A program made the translations under genes and the position numbers. The notes beneath the pieces were generated by a model. That model did no database searches, was not told the origin of the DNA, and saw only the letters and a program-made list of their open reading frames with translations. Below are positions 53,325 to 63,859 of a stretch of 64,000 nucleotides of DNA, in pieces; within the stretch, counting starts at the first letter, position 1, and the number at the start of each line of letters is the position of its first letter. This DNA is from Bowmanella denitrificans (GTDB lineage Bacteria; Pseudomonadota; Gammaproteobacteria; Enterobacterales; Alteromonadaceae): contig NZ_PEBU01000014.1 of the NCBI RefSeq assembly GCF_002887595.1, positions 1 through 64,000 on the forward strand. The letters are read 5' to 3'.

Positions 53325-55922
53325 TTATAGCTTATCTTCCAGCCATGTCGACACGCTGGACAGAGCCTTGTCGAGATTTTCCGGTTGTGTACCGCCAGCC
53401 TGAGCCATATCCGGCCTGCCGCCACCTTTGCCCCCCACTTGCTGGGCAACAAAGTTCACCAGTTCGCCGGCTTTGACTTTGTCGGTGAGATCTTTACTCA
53501 CGCCAGCAATCAGGCTGACCTTTTCACCTTCCGCTACCGCCAGCATCAACACCCCGGAACCCAGTTTGGTCTTCAGGCTGTCCATCAGGTCTCGCAATGA
53601 TTTGGCTTCCACACCGTCCAGTTTGGCCGACAGAAGTTTCACGCCTTTTATTTCCACGGCGCTGCTAAGCAAATCCGCGCCGGCCTGGCTGGCAAGCTTT
53701 TGCTTCAACTGCTGAATCTCTTTTTCCAGCCCTTTGGACTGTTCCAGCAATTGCCCAACCCGCTCTGGTAAGCCAGCCAGATCGGATTTCAATTGACCGG
53801 CCATACTTTGCAGTTGCGTGCTGTGTTGCTGGCTGAAAGCCAATGCGCCAGCACCTGTCACGGCTTCGATACGGCGCACTCCGGAGGCAATGCCGCTTTC
53901 ACTGATAATACGGAACAAACCAATATCGCCGGTACGCTGCACATGGGTACCACCACATAGTTCCATGGAAAACTCGCCCATGGAAACCACCCGCACCTCA
54001 TCGTCGTATTTCTCACCGAACAGCGCCTGCGCACCGGCCGCTTTGGCATCTTCTATAGCCATCAGCCTGGTGCTGAGATCATGGTTCTGACGCACCTGCT
54101 GGTTCACCAGGTTCTCAATCTCAATAAGTTGTTCGCGACTGACTGCTTCAAAATGGGAAAAATCAAAACGCAGTCTGTCTGGCTGAACCAATGAACCTTT
54201 CTGGTTAACATGCTCACCCAACACTTGTTTCAATGCGGCATGCAGCAAATGTGTGGCACTGTGGTTCAGTTTGATAGCCTGACGACGCTCCGCATCGATT
54301 TGCGCATCCACCTTGTCGCCAATGCGAATGGCTGTTTCGGCGACACCTTTATGGGCAATAGCATTACCCAGTTTGACCGTATCGGTTACCCGAAATACGC
54401 CATTTAACAGCTTAAGCACACCAGTATCACCAACTTGCCCACCGGATTCGGCATAAAAGGGAGTGTTATCTAATACCACTATGCCCTGTTCACCGACGGC
54501 CAGACTGGCCACCGCGCTTTGCAGATTAAACAGCTCCAGCACTTGCGCCATGCCTGCTTCATTGTCATAACCGGTGAACTCAGAACAGTTCTCGCTGGTG
54601 AGCTGTGCGTTGTAATCCGCACCAAAGTTGCTGGCCGCCTGCGCGCGTTTGCGCTGCTCGGCCATTGCAGCTTCAAAGCCCTGCTCATCAATGCTGTAGC
54701 CTTTTTCACGGGCCACATCATTGGTTAAATCAGACGGGAAGCCGTAGGTATCGTAGAGTTTGAACACCAGCTCACCCGGAATGACCTTGCCATCCAGACT
54801 ATCAAGAGCGTCGCTGAGAATTTGCATACCGCGCTCAAGAGTACGGGCAAACTGCTCTTCCTCGGCTTTAAGCACCCTTTCGATACTGGCTTGCTGGGTT
54901 TTCAGTTCAGGATAAGCTGCGCCCATCTGTGTCACCAAAGACGCCACCAGCTTGTAGAAGAAAATATCCTGAGCGCCTAACTTATAGCCATGCCGTACCG
55001 CGCGGCGAATGATGCGGCGCAGCACATAGCCACGCCCTTCGTTGGACGGCAGTACACCGTCAGCAATCAAAAAGCCACAGGAACGAATATGATCAGCCAC
55101 CACGCGCAGGGATTTGTCCTGCAGGTCTTTTGCGCCGGTCACACTGGCGGCATCTTTGATCAAAGCCTGGAATAGATCGATTTCATAGTTGCTGTGCACA
55201 TGCTGCAAAATGGCAGAGATTCGCTCCAGCCCCATCCCCGTATCAATAGAAGGCTTGGGCAGAGGCTCCATGCTACCGTCGGCCTGACGGTTAAACTGCA
55301 TAAACACCAGATTCCAGATTTCGATAAAACGATCGCCATCTTCTTCCGGTGTTCCAGGCGGGCCACCCCAGATATGTTCGCCATGATCGTAAAAAATCTC
55401 TGAACAGGGACCGCAAGGGCCGGTATCGCCCATTGACCAGAAGTTGTCCGAGGTGCCGATACGAATAATTTTGTCTTTCGGAATACCGATTTCTTTTTCC
55501 CAGATTTCAAAGGCTTCGTCATCTTCGGCATACACTGTGACTAATAGCTTGTGTTTGGGCAATTTCAGTTCTTCAGTCAGAAAGTTCCATGCCAGGGCAA
55601 TGGCTTCTTTCTTAAAATAGTCGCCGAAGCTGAAATTCCCCAGCATTTCAAAGAAGGTGTGATGCCTGGCCGTATAACCGACATTCTCCAGGTCATTGTG
55701 TTTACCGCCGGCCCGCACGCAGCGCTGAGAAGAGACCGCACGAGTGTAAGCGCGCTTTTCCGCCCCCAGGAATACATCTTTAAACTGGTTCATACCTGCG
55801 TTGGTGAACAGTAACGTGGGGTCGTCCGCAGGCACCAATGAGCTGCTCGCCACTTTCTGGTGACCATGTTTGGCAAAGTAGTCCAAAAATGCGCTTCGAA
55901 TTTCAGCAGTGCTAATAGTCAT
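53325..55922 (-). CDS. alaS: Alanine--tRNA ligase
   Basis: An 865-residue class II synthetase. The N-terminal catalytic core ([41 protein letters not shown]) is followed by the editing domain with [11 protein letters not shown] and CGGTHV zinc ligands, and the C-Ala domain ending in [15 protein letters not shown]. Length is normal. Gene order recX-alaS-csrA matches E. coli. Confidence 0.98.
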   Translation of the reverse strand: MTISTAEIRSAFLDYFAKHGHQKVASSSLVPADDPTLLFTNAGMNQFKDVFLGAEKRAYTRAVSSQRCVRAGGKHNDLENVGYTARHHTFFEMLGNFSFGDYFKKEAIALAWNFLTEELKLPKHKLLVTVYAEDDEAFEIWEKEIGIPKDKIIRIGTSDNFWSMGDTGPCGPCSEIFYDHGEHIWGGPPGTPEEDGDRFIEIWNLVFMQFNRQADGSMEPLPKPSIDTGMGLERISAILQHVHSNYEIDLFQALIKDAASVTGAKDLQDKSLRVVADHIRSCGFLIADGVLPSNEGRGYVLRRIIRRAVRHGYKLGAQDIFFYKLVASLVTQMGAAYPELKTQQASIERVLKAEEEQFARTLERGMQILSDALDSLDGKVIPGELVFKLYDTYGFPSDLTNDVAREKGYSIDEQGFEAAMAEQRKRAQAASNFGADYNAQLTSENCSEFTGYDNEAGMAQVLELFNLQSAVASLAVGEQGIVVLDNTPFYAESGGQVGDTGVLKLLNGVFRVTDTVKLGNAIAHKGVAETAIRIGDKVDAQIDAERRQAIKLNHSATHLLHAALKQVLGEHVNQKGSLVQPDRLRFDFSHFEAVSREQLIEIENLVNQQVRQNHDLSTRLMAIEDAKAAGAQALFGEKYDDEVRVVSMGEFSMELCGGTHVQRTGDIGLFRIISESGIASGVRRIEAVTGAGALAFSQQHSTQLQSMAGQLKSDLAGLPERVGQLLEQSKGLEKEIQQLKQKLASQAGADLLSSAVEIKGVKLLSAKLDGVEAKSLRDLMDSLKTKLGSGVLMLAVAEGEKVSLIAGVSKDLTDKVKAGELVNFVAQQVGGKGGGRPDMAQAGGTQPENLDKALSSVSTWLEDKL

Positions 55923-56099
55923 TTAACATCCCGGAGAAAAAACAGTGAAAAATAAACCTTGAAATCAGTGCGGACAATATCATGAAATCTCGCTGACTGT
56001 CAGGTGCAATCATAAGTAAATAAAAGGGCTGCCAGCGCCCATTGCGATCTTTTCTGGCACTTCAGTGGCATTGCGCTATCCAATCGCTGAAACTAACAA

Positions 56100-56564
56100 T
56101 TATTCTGCTTCACATGCATAACGAATCTGCTCACTGCTAAAGCCTTTGTATTGCAGATAGCGCATTCTTTTTTGTTGCTCTTTCCAATCCGTTGCAGGGC
56201 GAGAATACTTGCGTTGATACAGCTTTTTGGCCGTTTCAAACCAATCCACCTGTATTGCTTCAAGTGCATGCTGAATATGGTTATCGGCCACTTGTCGCTG
56301 CCTGAGCTCGGCCCTGATACGCAATTCCCCCTGGCCCTTAGCGACCCTTTGCCGAACAAAACTTTCAGCAAAACGTAAATCAGACTGCCAGCCGCGTTCA
56401 ATAAATTCCTGCAACACTTGTCTGCCCAGCTCTGCGTCCAGTTCCCGTAACGCCAACTTGGTCAGCAATTCGGCCTGACTGTGCTCACGTCTTGCCAGCA
56501 GGGATGTCAGGGTTTCCCGGATGATCTTGCGATCAGCATCTGTCATAGTAATCCGCAGTAACAT
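56100..56564 (-). CDS. recX: RecA regulator RecX
   Basis: A 154-residue protein of the RecX family, which binds RecA filaments and limits them. Three helical repeats with SRREHSQAEL-like and 'FAESFVRQRVAKGQGELRIRAELRQRQV' features are visible. The first ATG at 56564 has GGGGAA upstream. Unlike E. coli, recA is not the upstream neighbour: a divergent acyltransferase gene lies there. recA must be elsewhere in the genome. Confidence 0.92.
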   Translation of the reverse strand: MLLRITMTDADRKIIRETLTSLLARREHSQAELLTKLALRELDAELGRQVLQEFIERGWQSDLRFAESFVRQRVAKGQGELRIRAELRQRQVADNHIQHALEAIQVDWFETAKKLYQRKYSRPATDWKEQQKRMRYLQYKGFSSEQIRYACEAE

Positions 56565-56596
56565 AGTTTCCCCATATATTGTAACGCCGGGTCGGT

Positions 56597-57754
56597 ATGG
56601 ATTTGAAATTCAGTTTTATCGATAGCCTTAAACGGATCTGTCCTACAGCGTGGCAAAAGCTGGCGGCTGATGCCGGGCCTTTTCTGCACTATCATTTTTT
56701 ATCGGCATTGGAGGCGTCTCAGTGTGTGGGCGGCAGTAGTGGCTGGCAACCCAAACATTTACTGATAGAAGACAATCTGGGTATCGCGGCGGTGATGCCA
56801 CTTTATGAGAAATGGCACAGTTACGGCGAATATGTGTTTGACTTTGCCTGGGCCGATGCTTACGCAGCTCAGGGGCTGGATTACTACCCCAAGTTGCTGG
56901 CTGGCATCCCATTTACGCCGGTGCCCGGTGACCGTTTGCTGGTCAGGGCCGATCTTAATGTGCAATTACTGTGGCAAGATGTTGTAGGGTATCTGCAGCA
57001 GCAATGTCAGTTGCAGCACTACTCTTCGGTCCATCTGCTGTTTTTGCAGCAAGCCGACTCAGACCAACTTCAGCCACTGAACTGTGTCCAGCGCCACAGC
57101 ATTCAGTTTCATTGGTATAACCGCCGTTACCACAACTTCGGCGAGTTCGTTGCCACCTTTAATTCAAGAAAGCGCAAAAACCTGCTCAAGGAGCGGCGTA
57201 AACTTGCTGACAGCGGACTGACCTTCAGACGGTTAAGTGGTGCTGACCTCAGTGCTGCAGACATGGACGACTTTTACCAATGCTACTGCAATACTTACCT
57301 CAAACGTTCCGGCCATACGGGCTATCTGAATCGCGCATTTTTCAATGCATTGGTGCAAAGTATGCCAGAACAGATGTTGCTGGTGCAGGCCCACAAAAAC
57401 CAGCAATTGCTGGCTTGTGCTCTGCTTTTTTATGATGACAAATGCCTGTACGGCCGCTACTGGGGCTGCATAGAAGAAGTGGACGGGCTGCATTTTGAGC
57501 TTTGCTATTATCAGGGCATTGAATTTTGTATAGAGAAAGGTCTGCTCGTTTTTAACCCAGGTACACAAGGAGAACATAAATTACTGAGGGGCTTTGAACC
57601 AACCTTATGTTTCAGCAATCATTGGCTGGCCCATGCCCGGTTGCACTCGGCAGTGCACAATTTTATTCAGCATGAGAAACAGCAATTGGCCAGTTACAAA
57701 GATAATGCCATGCAGTTTTTACCTTTTGCCAGAGGCTCACAGCACTCTGGCTGA
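56597..57754 (+). CDS. GNAT-fold (FemAB-like, DUF482) protein
   Basis: A 385-residue protein of the DUF482/peptidogalycan-related acyltransferase family. FLSALEASQCVGGSSGWQP and FDFAWADAYAAQGLDYYPKL are hallmarks, followed by FNSRKRKNLLKERRKL and the late PGTQGEHKLLRGFEP. The fold is that of FemAB peptidoglycan aminoacyl transferases, but substrate and reaction are unknown. It is divergent from recX. A substrate-binding protein gene follows 53 bases later. Confidence 0.85.
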   Translation: MDLKFSFIDSLKRICPTAWQKLAADAGPFLHYHFLSALEASQCVGGSSGWQPKHLLIEDNLGIAAVMPLYEKWHSYGEYVFDFAWADAYAAQGLDYYPKLLAGIPFTPVPGDRLLVRADLNVQLLWQDVVGYLQQQCQLQHYSSVHLLFLQQADSDQLQPLNCVQRHSIQFHWYNRRYHNFGEFVATFNSRKRKNLLKERRKLADSGLTFRRLSGADLSAADMDDFYQCYCNTYLKRSGHTGYLNRAFFNALVQSMPEQMLLVQAHKNQQLLACALLFYDDKCLYGRYWGCIEEVDGLHFELCYYQGIEFCIEKGLLVFNPGTQGEHKLLRGFEPTLCFSNHWLAHARLHSAVHNFIQHEKQQLASYKDNAMQFLPFARGSQHSG

Positions 57755-57807
57755 GCGCATCGCTCAAAAGACTGCTACCTTTTAATAAAAAGTGCTGGCA
57801 GTAACTT

Positions 57808-58605
57808 GTGAAATACTCAGGCTATATCAGTTTTGTACTGCTATTGATTTGTTCCTTTGCTGGCTTCGGGCAAACACTTATTCTTGGCGTATCGGAGCGC
57901 CACGAAAGCGGCTTGGACCGACCTGGCGAGTACCGGTTAGCCTGGCAGTTAACTCAGCAAGTGCTTGGCGACAACCAGGAGTTCAAGCTCACTTTACAAT
58001 CAATGCCCTGGGCCTGGTCGCAAAGTCAGTTGCAGCAGGGCAAACTGGACGCATTGTTTTTTGCCGCCATCACCCCAGAGCGGGAGCAATGGGCTCAGTT
58101 TACTGCACCATTAGCTATCTCAAGAGCAGGTTTCTTTCGCTTATCCAGCCAGCCCTTTGCAAGTGCCGAACAGATCCGCACATCGGATTTGCTTGTAGGG
58201 GTTATTGAGGGCTCGGCACAAAGTCAGTTTCTGCGCGACAGTGGTTACAATAACCTATATGGCTTGGTGGAGAGCGACGCACTGCTGCAATTGCTTAAAG
58301 GTGGCAGGGTGAAGCACATCTTTATCGTGGAAACCCTGGCCCGTTATTACTGCAGTGATAAAAGTGGACGGCGACAAAACTTGTGTCTGGAAGCTGGGGA
58401 CATGCCTATGGAGGCAGGTATTCATATTATGGGGCGCCAGGGTAATGCCAACTTCGGCCGTTTCACCAGGGCGTTAAACAAAGGACTGAACAAGCTGGTA
58501 TCGGAAGACCGGGTTTGGCCGCTATTTGAGCAAAACGGTTTATCCAGACTTAGCTATCAGAAGTGGCAGCAAATCCTTGACCGCCAAATGGCCTTATCGC
58601 CTTAA
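57808..58605 (+). CDS. Periplasmic substrate-binding protein (SBP_bac_3-like)
   Basis: A 265-residue exported protein with the type 2 periplasmic binding fold of amino-acid-type receptors. The signal peptide ends near GFG-QT (about residue 21). LILGVSERH opens the first lobe, and 'YRLAWQLTQQV', 'MPWAWSQSQLQQGKLDALFFA' are typical. No permease or ATPase genes follow, so it may be an orphan sensor-like receptor. The start is GTG at 57808. Its end overlaps the convergent methyltransferase gene by 4 bases. Confidence 0.82.
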   Translation: MKYSGYISFVLLLICSFAGFGQTLILGVSERHESGLDRPGEYRLAWQLTQQVLGDNQEFKLTLQSMPWAWSQSQLQQGKLDALFFAAITPEREQWAQFTAPLAISRAGFFRLSSQPFASAEQIRTSDLLVGVIEGSAQSQFLRDSGYNNLYGLVESDALLQLLKGGRVKHIFIVETLARYYCSDKSGRRQNLCLEAGDMPMEAGIHIMGRQGNANFGRFTRALNKGLNKLVSEDRVWPLFEQNGLSRLSYQKWQQILDRQMALSP

Positions 58606-59195
58606 GGCATCTTCTGCCAAACCAATAATTGATTGTTAGCCGGCATCTGTACTCTTTGCCCTAAGCTTAGTGAGGTTCCCGCCAGCCAATCCTGCAACTC
58701 ATTGATATCGCGAATTCCACCATAGCCCTGCGCTTTTAGGTGCAGATCAAATTGCTCATTGCTGTCACTGGTGTACTGACCATCAATATTAAAAGGTCCG
58801 TACTGGCAAAATACCCCGCCGCAGGGTAAGTGCTCAGCCACCATCTCCATCATCAATCGGGCTTGCTGCGGCTGCATAATATGTGTGGTATTGGCGGTAA
58901 ACACCGCATCCGCTTGGGTATCCGGCCAGTCATCTTCACCAACAGTAAAATTTAGCGGGCGACGCAAGTTGTCACAGGGAAACTCATCAATCCAGGCATT
59001 AATACCGGCATGATTGTGCGGCATATCACTGCACTGCCAGACTATAGGTGACAGTGACGGGGCAAAATACACCGCGTGCTGGCCCGTTCCGGATCCGATC
59101 TCCAGTACATGCCTGACATTACTGAAACGAACCCGCAGAAATTGCAGTATGGGCTGTTTATTATTTTCACAGGCCTGACTAAAAGGCTTTGACAT
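58602..59195 (-). CDS. DUF938 class I SAM-dependent methyltransferase
   Basis: A 197-residue protein of the DUF938 family. The SAM motif is VLEIGSGTGQHAVYFA, followed by WQCSDMP and ANTTHIMQP. FSQACENNKQPIL opens the family. Substrate unknown. The ATG at 59195 (MSKPF) is preferred to a GTG four codons earlier. It is convergent with the binding protein gene. Confidence 0.88.
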   Translation of the reverse strand: MSKPFSQACENNKQPILQFLRVRFSNVRHVLEIGSGTGQHAVYFAPSLSPIVWQCSDMPHNHAGINAWIDEFPCDNLRRPLNFTVGEDDWPDTQADAVFTANTTHIMQPQQARLMMEMVAEHLPCGGVFCQYGPFNIDGQYTSDSNEQFDLHLKAQGYGGIRDINELQDWLAGTSLSLGQRVQMPANNQLLVWQKMP

Positions 59196-59368
59196 ACCAG
59201 CATCCACAAAACGCTAAACAGAAATCATACCTAAAGCTATTGCATTACCCAACTCATTGCAGTCGACTAATGTTTAAATAACAGACATTAAGTGTCAGAT
59301 ATATTTACACAATTTAATATCCAACGTCGAAGTGGAGCATAAACAATTGTTTTCAAATAACTTTACAT

Positions 59369-59386
59369 GTTGGCCCAACTTGTGCC
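59369..59386 (+). promoter_or_regulatory. Sigma-54 promoter of the third PEP-CTERM gene
   Basis: TTGGCCCAACTTGTGCC has GG (59372-59373) and GC (59384-59385) ten bases apart, as the -24/-12 pattern demands. It has one mismatch in the -12 TTGC. Transcription would start near 59397. It parallels the site at 5401 before the paralogous gene. Confidence 0.5.
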
Positions 59387-59447
59387 TAAAGCGGCAGCGC
59401 TATACATATTTCACCAGAAAAAGTTGTTGTTAGTAGGAAGTTAATTG

Positions 59448-60116
59448 ATGTTATCTATTCGTCGCACTTTTGGTGCCGCCATCTTTACTATGTTTTCCCT
59501 GCAAGCTAATGCCGGTTTGATTCACCAATTTGATTTTATCAATATGGACGCCCCTGAAGTGTTACCCCAGATTGATATGTACGATGCTGGCTTAGCACTA
59601 CAGGTGAGCGGCTGGACCACCAGCTTCAATTCTGATGGCGAGCAAAAAGAATCCTGGCAGCCGGTTAGCTATCCCGGCATTTTTTATGCCGACCTCGGCT
59701 TGGGTCTGATTTCCTCCGACGATGACGGTCCATTTCTGGATGGCGGCAGCTCATCATATTATGATGAAGATCCTGATGAAGGTTTTCTGTTGGTATTTTC
59801 CCATACCGTCTCTTTAGACATGATGTTTTTTGAAGGTGTCGGCAGATCAGATGATATTAATATTTCCCTGGTAGATTTCAGCAGCGGTATACCTGAGTTG
59901 CAGATAAGCTTCCATGACATTGAACCAGAGTTTGGTGTAATAGCCGCAAACGACCCGTCAAGTGCTCTGGTTGGTAAGGCATTTATGCTGTGGGTTGACG
60001 GAGATGATGATTCCGTTGCCTTGGCGGGCTTACAGGTCACCCGCGTTCCTTTGCCTGCCACTGCCCTGCTGATGGCGCTGGGCCTGGTGATGTTACGCAG
60101 GTTCCGTCGCGGCTAA
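59448..60116 (+). CDS. PEP-CTERM surface protein, XDP1-like paralogue
   Basis: A 222-residue exported protein. The signal peptide ends near NAG (about residue 24). The sorting tag is VPLPATALLMALGLVMLRRFRRG, the VPLPA variant of PEP-CTERM. GLALQVSGWTTSF, then YADLGLGLISSDDDG, then a 'DEGFLLVFSHTVSLD' segment and GRSDDINISLVD follow the same order as in the protein at 5456. I chose the ATG at 59448, three bases after a TTG, with AGGAAG upstream. It is very acidic, which suggests calcium binding. Function unknown. Confidence 0.83.
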   Translation: MLSIRRTFGAAIFTMFSLQANAGLIHQFDFINMDAPEVLPQIDMYDAGLALQVSGWTTSFNSDGEQKESWQPVSYPGIFYADLGLGLISSDDDGPFLDGGSSSYYDEDPDEGFLLVFSHTVSLDMMFFEGVGRSDDINISLVDFSSGIPELQISFHDIEPEFGVIAANDPSSALVGKAFMLWVDGDDDSVALAGLQVTRVPLPATALLMALGLVMLRRFRRG

Positions 60117-60178
60117 AAACACCGGTTCACTTGGCTCTCAGCACAAATATCCAAGTCTGCTAAAGTCGCCGCCGCAAA

Positions 60179-60667
60179 CTACCGGGCGGCGCTTTGTCCC
60201 ACCTTCAGTGACTTTAATCTACTCAGAAAATCTTGCCCTTGTGGCCCTTCTATCGGCGCCCAGGCGGCAAAGTCTTTATCCTCCATCGCCTGGTAAGGGC
60301 CCTGTTTAACTTCAAAAAAGGTCGCGGGTTCATCACCAGGCACAACGGTATGCCAGGTGTTAGCCGGGATCTCCAGCCCTCTGAGTGGGCCATCCGCATT
60401 GAGTTCATACCTTTGTAGTAACTTTCCCGACTCATCAAAGATCAAGAATGCCACTTGCCCCTGCAACATCAAAAAGCATTCCCATTTTTCCAACTGACTA
60501 TGCCGGTGCGGACGTACATAAGAGTCTGGCATCAGGGTAATAAACAGTCTTTGTACCGGGTCATTCAAATCCTGATGAATATTGTGATTTAACCGCCGTC
60601 TGGGGCTCTCATTGGCCCCCTGTTGAAGCAATTGAAACAATTCTTGGTTAAAAAATTTTACAGACAC
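60179..60667 (-). CDS. WbuC-family cupin protein
   Basis: A 162-residue small metal-binding cupin of the WbuC family. Marks are RRRLNHNIHQDLNDPVQRLF, YVRPHRHSQLEKWECF (metal His) and ANTWHTVVPGD. WbuC is often encoded in O-antigen clusters, but none is here; its role is not established. The start is GTG at 60667 with AAGG upstream. Confidence 0.85.
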   Translation of the reverse strand: MSVKFFNQELFQLLQQGANESPRRRLNHNIHQDLNDPVQRLFITLMPDSYVRPHRHSQLEKWECFLMLQGQVAFLIFDESGKLLQRYELNADGPLRGLEIPANTWHTVVPGDEPATFFEVKQGPYQAMEDKDFAAWAPIEGPQGQDFLSRLKSLKVGQSAAR

Positions 60668-60732
60668 TAACCTTACACCATCTATTTCAATGAACTGTCA
60701 GTAATGACTGACACGAGTACAGAGCCAATCTT

Positions 60733-61176
60733 ATGAAAATACTTCAAGTAATCACAATAATACTATGTGTATTAGCCTATGGCGTTGAAGTTGAAGCAAA
60801 AGCATGTAAAAAAGGTAAGCCTTGTGGGAACTCATGTATCTCTAAAAACAAGACTTGTCGAATTGGAACAACGCACTATTCACCGAAGAGAGTCTACAGC
60901 TTTCCTCAGTCGTCAAAAGACCCCGCCTCACCCAGCAGCCCCTCAGTGTCTTATGGCCAGCCTTATCAATATGATTACAAAACACCAGCTCGTTCTAAAA
61001 CCTACGCGGTCAAAGCATCGAGCCTAAATGTAAGAGAAAAGCCAAGCACTACCGCGAAGATTATAGGCACTCTTATTAGAGGAGATAAAATTCCTGTCTT
61101 CGATGTTTCTGGAGAATGGGGTGCAGTTATTTACAAAGGGGAGATTGGTTGGATACATCTAAATTTTCTAGAATGA
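60733..61176 (+). CDS. Exported bacterial SH3-domain protein
   Basis: A 147-residue exported protein. A signal peptide ends near VEA-KA (about residue 22). A short Cys-rich motif follows (ACKKGKPCGNSCISKNKTC). The C-terminal 60 residues form a bacterial SH3 domain (LNVREKPSTTAKIIGTL, then WGAVIYKGEIGWIH). It is A/T-rich compared with neighbours. Such proteins may bind peptidoglycan; the Cys-rich motif before SH3 is known in small secreted proteins, function unknown. Confidence 0.8.
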   Translation: MKILQVITIILCVLAYGVEVEAKACKKGKPCGNSCISKNKTCRIGTTHYSPKRVYSFPQSSKDPASPSSPSVSYGQPYQYDYKTPARSKTYAVKASSLNVREKPSTTAKIIGTLIRGDKIPVFDVSGEWGAVIYKGEIGWIHLNFLE

Positions 61177-61192
61177 GGGAGCTCATGCTCCC
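61177..61192. terminator. Short hairpin between the SH3-domain gene and metH
   Basis: GGGAGC (61177-61182) pairs with GCTCCC (61187-61192) around TCAT, just after the stop codon. No T-tract follows. It is a possible weak terminator between convergent genes. Confidence 0.35.
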
Positions 61193-61219
61193 TCCCTGAC
61201 AACTGACATCTAACAACGG

Positions 61220-63844
61220 CTAACTTAAATTCGGCGCCAGCCACTTCTCAGCAGTCTGCGTATCCCAGCCCTTGCGCTGCGCATAGTCTGCCAACTGGTC
61301 AGCTTGAATCTGCGCTACGGCAAAATACTTACTTTGCGGATGGGCAAAATACCAGCCGGATACCGAAGCACCGGGCCACATGGCATAGCTGGATGTCAGT
61401 TGCATACCGATCCGGCGCTCTACATCCAACAAATCCCAGATTTTCTGCTTCTCGGTGTGTTCAGGGCAGGCTGCATAGCCGGGCGCCGGGCGAATACCCT
61501 GATACTTCTCGCGGATCAACTCATCGTTATCCAGATTTTCATCCGCTGCATAGCCCCAGATTTCCTTGCGTACCTTTTCATGCAGATACTCGGCAAAGGC
61601 TTCTGCTAAGCGGTCAGCCACGGCTTTAACCATAATAGCGTTATAGTCATCCCCTGCGGCTTTATAGGCATCGGCCAGTTCATCTTCACCAATGCCGCCG
61701 GTAACGGCAAAAGCGCCGGTATAGTCGGCAATGCCACTGTCTTTGCTGGCAATAAAATCACTCAGGCAGTAATTGGGAAAATCCGCCTTTTCGGTTTGCT
61801 GGCGCAAATGACAAGCCCGGCTCAGCACCTGGCTACGGCTTTCATCTGCGTAAATTTCAATATCATCGCCGACCCGGTTGGCCGGGAAGATACCCACCAC
61901 CCCTTTGGCCTGAATTTCGCCAGATTGAGCAAAACGATCCAGCATGGTATTGGCATCGGCAAACAGTGTTTTTGCCTCTTCGCCCACCACCTCATCGTCA
62001 AAGATACGCGGGTATTTACCGGCCAGTGACCAGGTCAGGAAAAACGGTGTCCAGTCAATATAGCGGCGCAATGTAGCAATATCCGCCGTGACTTCCTGCA
62101 CGCCAGGTTGATTGGGCGACTTGGGTTGATAGTCGCTAAAGTCCAGTTTGACGTCATTAGCACGGGCCTGCTCCAAGGAAACAGGTTTGGTACGCGGCTT
62201 TTTACGGGCATGCTGCTCACGAACTTTGGCATATTCCAGTGACAGCTCAGCGGCAAAATCGGCGCGCCCTGTAGCTGAAATCAGTTTCTGACACACCCCT
62301 ACCGCGCGGGACGCGTTAGGCACATACACCACAGGGCCATGATAATTCTGTTCAATTTTTACCGCGGTATGGGCTTTGGACGTGGTCGCGCCGCCAATCA
62401 GCAGCGGTAACTCAAAACCCTGACGCTGCATTTCCTTGGCCACATGCACCATTTCATCCAGCGACGGGGTAATCAAACCAGATAAGCCAATCATATCGGC
62501 CTGTTGTTCGCGGGCGGTTTGCAGAATCTTCTCGCAGGGCACCATCACACCAAGGTCAATCACCTCGAAGTTATTACATTGCAGCACCACACCAACAATG
62601 TTCTTGCCGATATCGTGGACATCGCCTTTTACCGTGGCCAGCAGGATCTTGCCGTTGGAGGAACCGGCACTTTTTTCCTTTTCAATATAAGGCTGCAGGT
62701 AAGCCACCGCGCGCTTCATCACCCGCGCCGATTTGACCACTTGCGGCAGGAACATCTTGCCCTCTCCGAACAGGTCGCCCACCACATTCATGCCGTCCAT
62801 TAACGGCCCTTCGATCACATGCAGGGGTTTCTCGGCTTGCTGGCGGGCCGCCTCGGTGTCTTCTTCGATAAAATCGGTAATACCTTTTACCAGCGCATGT
62901 TCCAGGCGTTTGTTCACCGGCCAGCTACGCCATTCCTGGGTTTCTTTTTCTACCTCTTTACCGTCGCCTTTGTATTTGGGCGCCAGTTCCAGTAACCGGT
63001 CGGTGGCATCGGGGTGACGATTAAGAATGACATCCTCAACGGCTTCGCGCAGTTCCTTAGGGATATCATCATATACCGCCAATTGTCCGGCATTGACAAT
63101 GGCCATATCCATCCCGGCCTTGATGGCATAGTACAGAAACACCGAGTGCATGGCCTCGCGCACCGGCTCGTTGCCGCGAAACGAGAATGATACGTTAGAC
63201 AGGCCGCCGGAAATATGCGCATGGGGCAAATGCTGACGAATCCTGCGGGTGGCATTGATAAAGTCCACCGCATAGTTGTTGTGCTCTTCAATGCCGGTGG
63301 CCACCGCAAAGATATTCGGGTCAAAAATAATATCTTCCGGGGCAAAGCCGATTTTCTCGGTGAGCAGCTTGTAACTGCGCTGACAAATTTCAAACTTACG
63401 CGCTTCGGTATCGGCCTGGCCGGTTTCATCAAAGGCCATCACCACAGTAGCAGCGCCATAACGCTTAATCAGTTTGGCCTGATGCAGAAACTGCTCCTCG
63501 CCTTCCTTAAGACTGATGGAGTTAACAATGGCCTTGCCTTGCACGCACTTCAGGCCCGCCTCTATCACCGACCATTTGGACGAGTCGATCATCACCGGCA
63601 CCCGGCTGATATCCGGCTCGGAGGCAATCAGGTTCAAGAAACGCACCATGGCAGCTTCTGAGTCCAACATGGCTTCGTCCATGTTGATATCGATCACCTG
63701 GGCACCGTTTTCCACCTGCTGGCGGGCCACATCCAGGGCGGTTTCATAGTCGCCTTCCAGAATCAGGCGTTTAAAGCGGGCGGAGCCTGTGACGTTGGTA
63801 CGCTCGCCGACGTTGATAAAGTTGGCGCTGGCTTGTTGAGTCAT
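61220..63844 (-). CDS. metH: Methionine synthase MetH, folate/cobalamin/activation module
   Basis: An 874-residue protein that holds all of cobalamin-dependent methionine synthase except the homocysteine domain. The pterin-binding domain begins at once ([20 protein letters not shown]) and covers about 1-290. The cap and B12-binding domains follow, with DVHDIGKN (His ligand of cobalt) near residue 410. The C-terminal SAM-binding activation domain shows [15 protein letters not shown]. The enzyme transfers methyl from methyl-THF to homocysteine. The homocysteine domain is encoded separately just upstream (63860-64000 and beyond), with a 15-base gap. Usual single-chain MetH has about 1230 residues. 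Confidence 0.96.
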   Translation of the reverse strand: MTQQASANFINVGERTNVTGSARFKRLILEGDYETALDVARQQVENGAQVIDINMDEAMLDSEAAMVRFLNLIASEPDISRVPVMIDSSKWSVIEAGLKCVQGKAIVNSISLKEGEEQFLHQAKLIKRYGAATVVMAFDETGQADTEARKFEICQRSYKLLTEKIGFAPEDIIFDPNIFAVATGIEEHNNYAVDFINATRRIRQHLPHAHISGGLSNVSFSFRGNEPVREAMHSVFLYYAIKAGMDMAIVNAGQLAVYDDIPKELREAVEDVILNRHPDATDRLLELAPKYKGDGKEVEKETQEWRSWPVNKRLEHALVKGITDFIEEDTEAARQQAEKPLHVIEGPLMDGMNVVGDLFGEGKMFLPQVVKSARVMKRAVAYLQPYIEKEKSAGSSNGKILLATVKGDVHDIGKNIVGVVLQCNNFEVIDLGVMVPCEKILQTAREQQADMIGLSGLITPSLDEMVHVAKEMQRQGFELPLLIGGATTSKAHTAVKIEQNYHGPVVYVPNASRAVGVCQKLISATGRADFAAELSLEYAKVREQHARKKPRTKPVSLEQARANDVKLDFSDYQPKSPNQPGVQEVTADIATLRRYIDWTPFFLTWSLAGKYPRIFDDEVVGEEAKTLFADANTMLDRFAQSGEIQAKGVVGIFPANRVGDDIEIYADESRSQVLSRACHLRQQTEKADFPNYCLSDFIASKDSGIADYTGAFAVTGGIGEDELADAYKAAGDDYNAIMVKAVADRLAEAFAEYLHEKVRKEIWGYAADENLDNDELIREKYQGIRPAPGYAACPEHTEKQKIWDLLDVERRIGMQLTSSYAMWPGASVSGWYFAHPQSKYFAVAQIQADQLADYAQRKGWDTQTAEKWLAPNLS

Positions 63845-63859
63845 GCTTACCTCGGTCTG

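Noticed and set aside
57792..58208. ORF in another frame over the binding-protein gene
   Set aside because: The GTG-started frame has a signal peptide and SBP fold; this one has neither.
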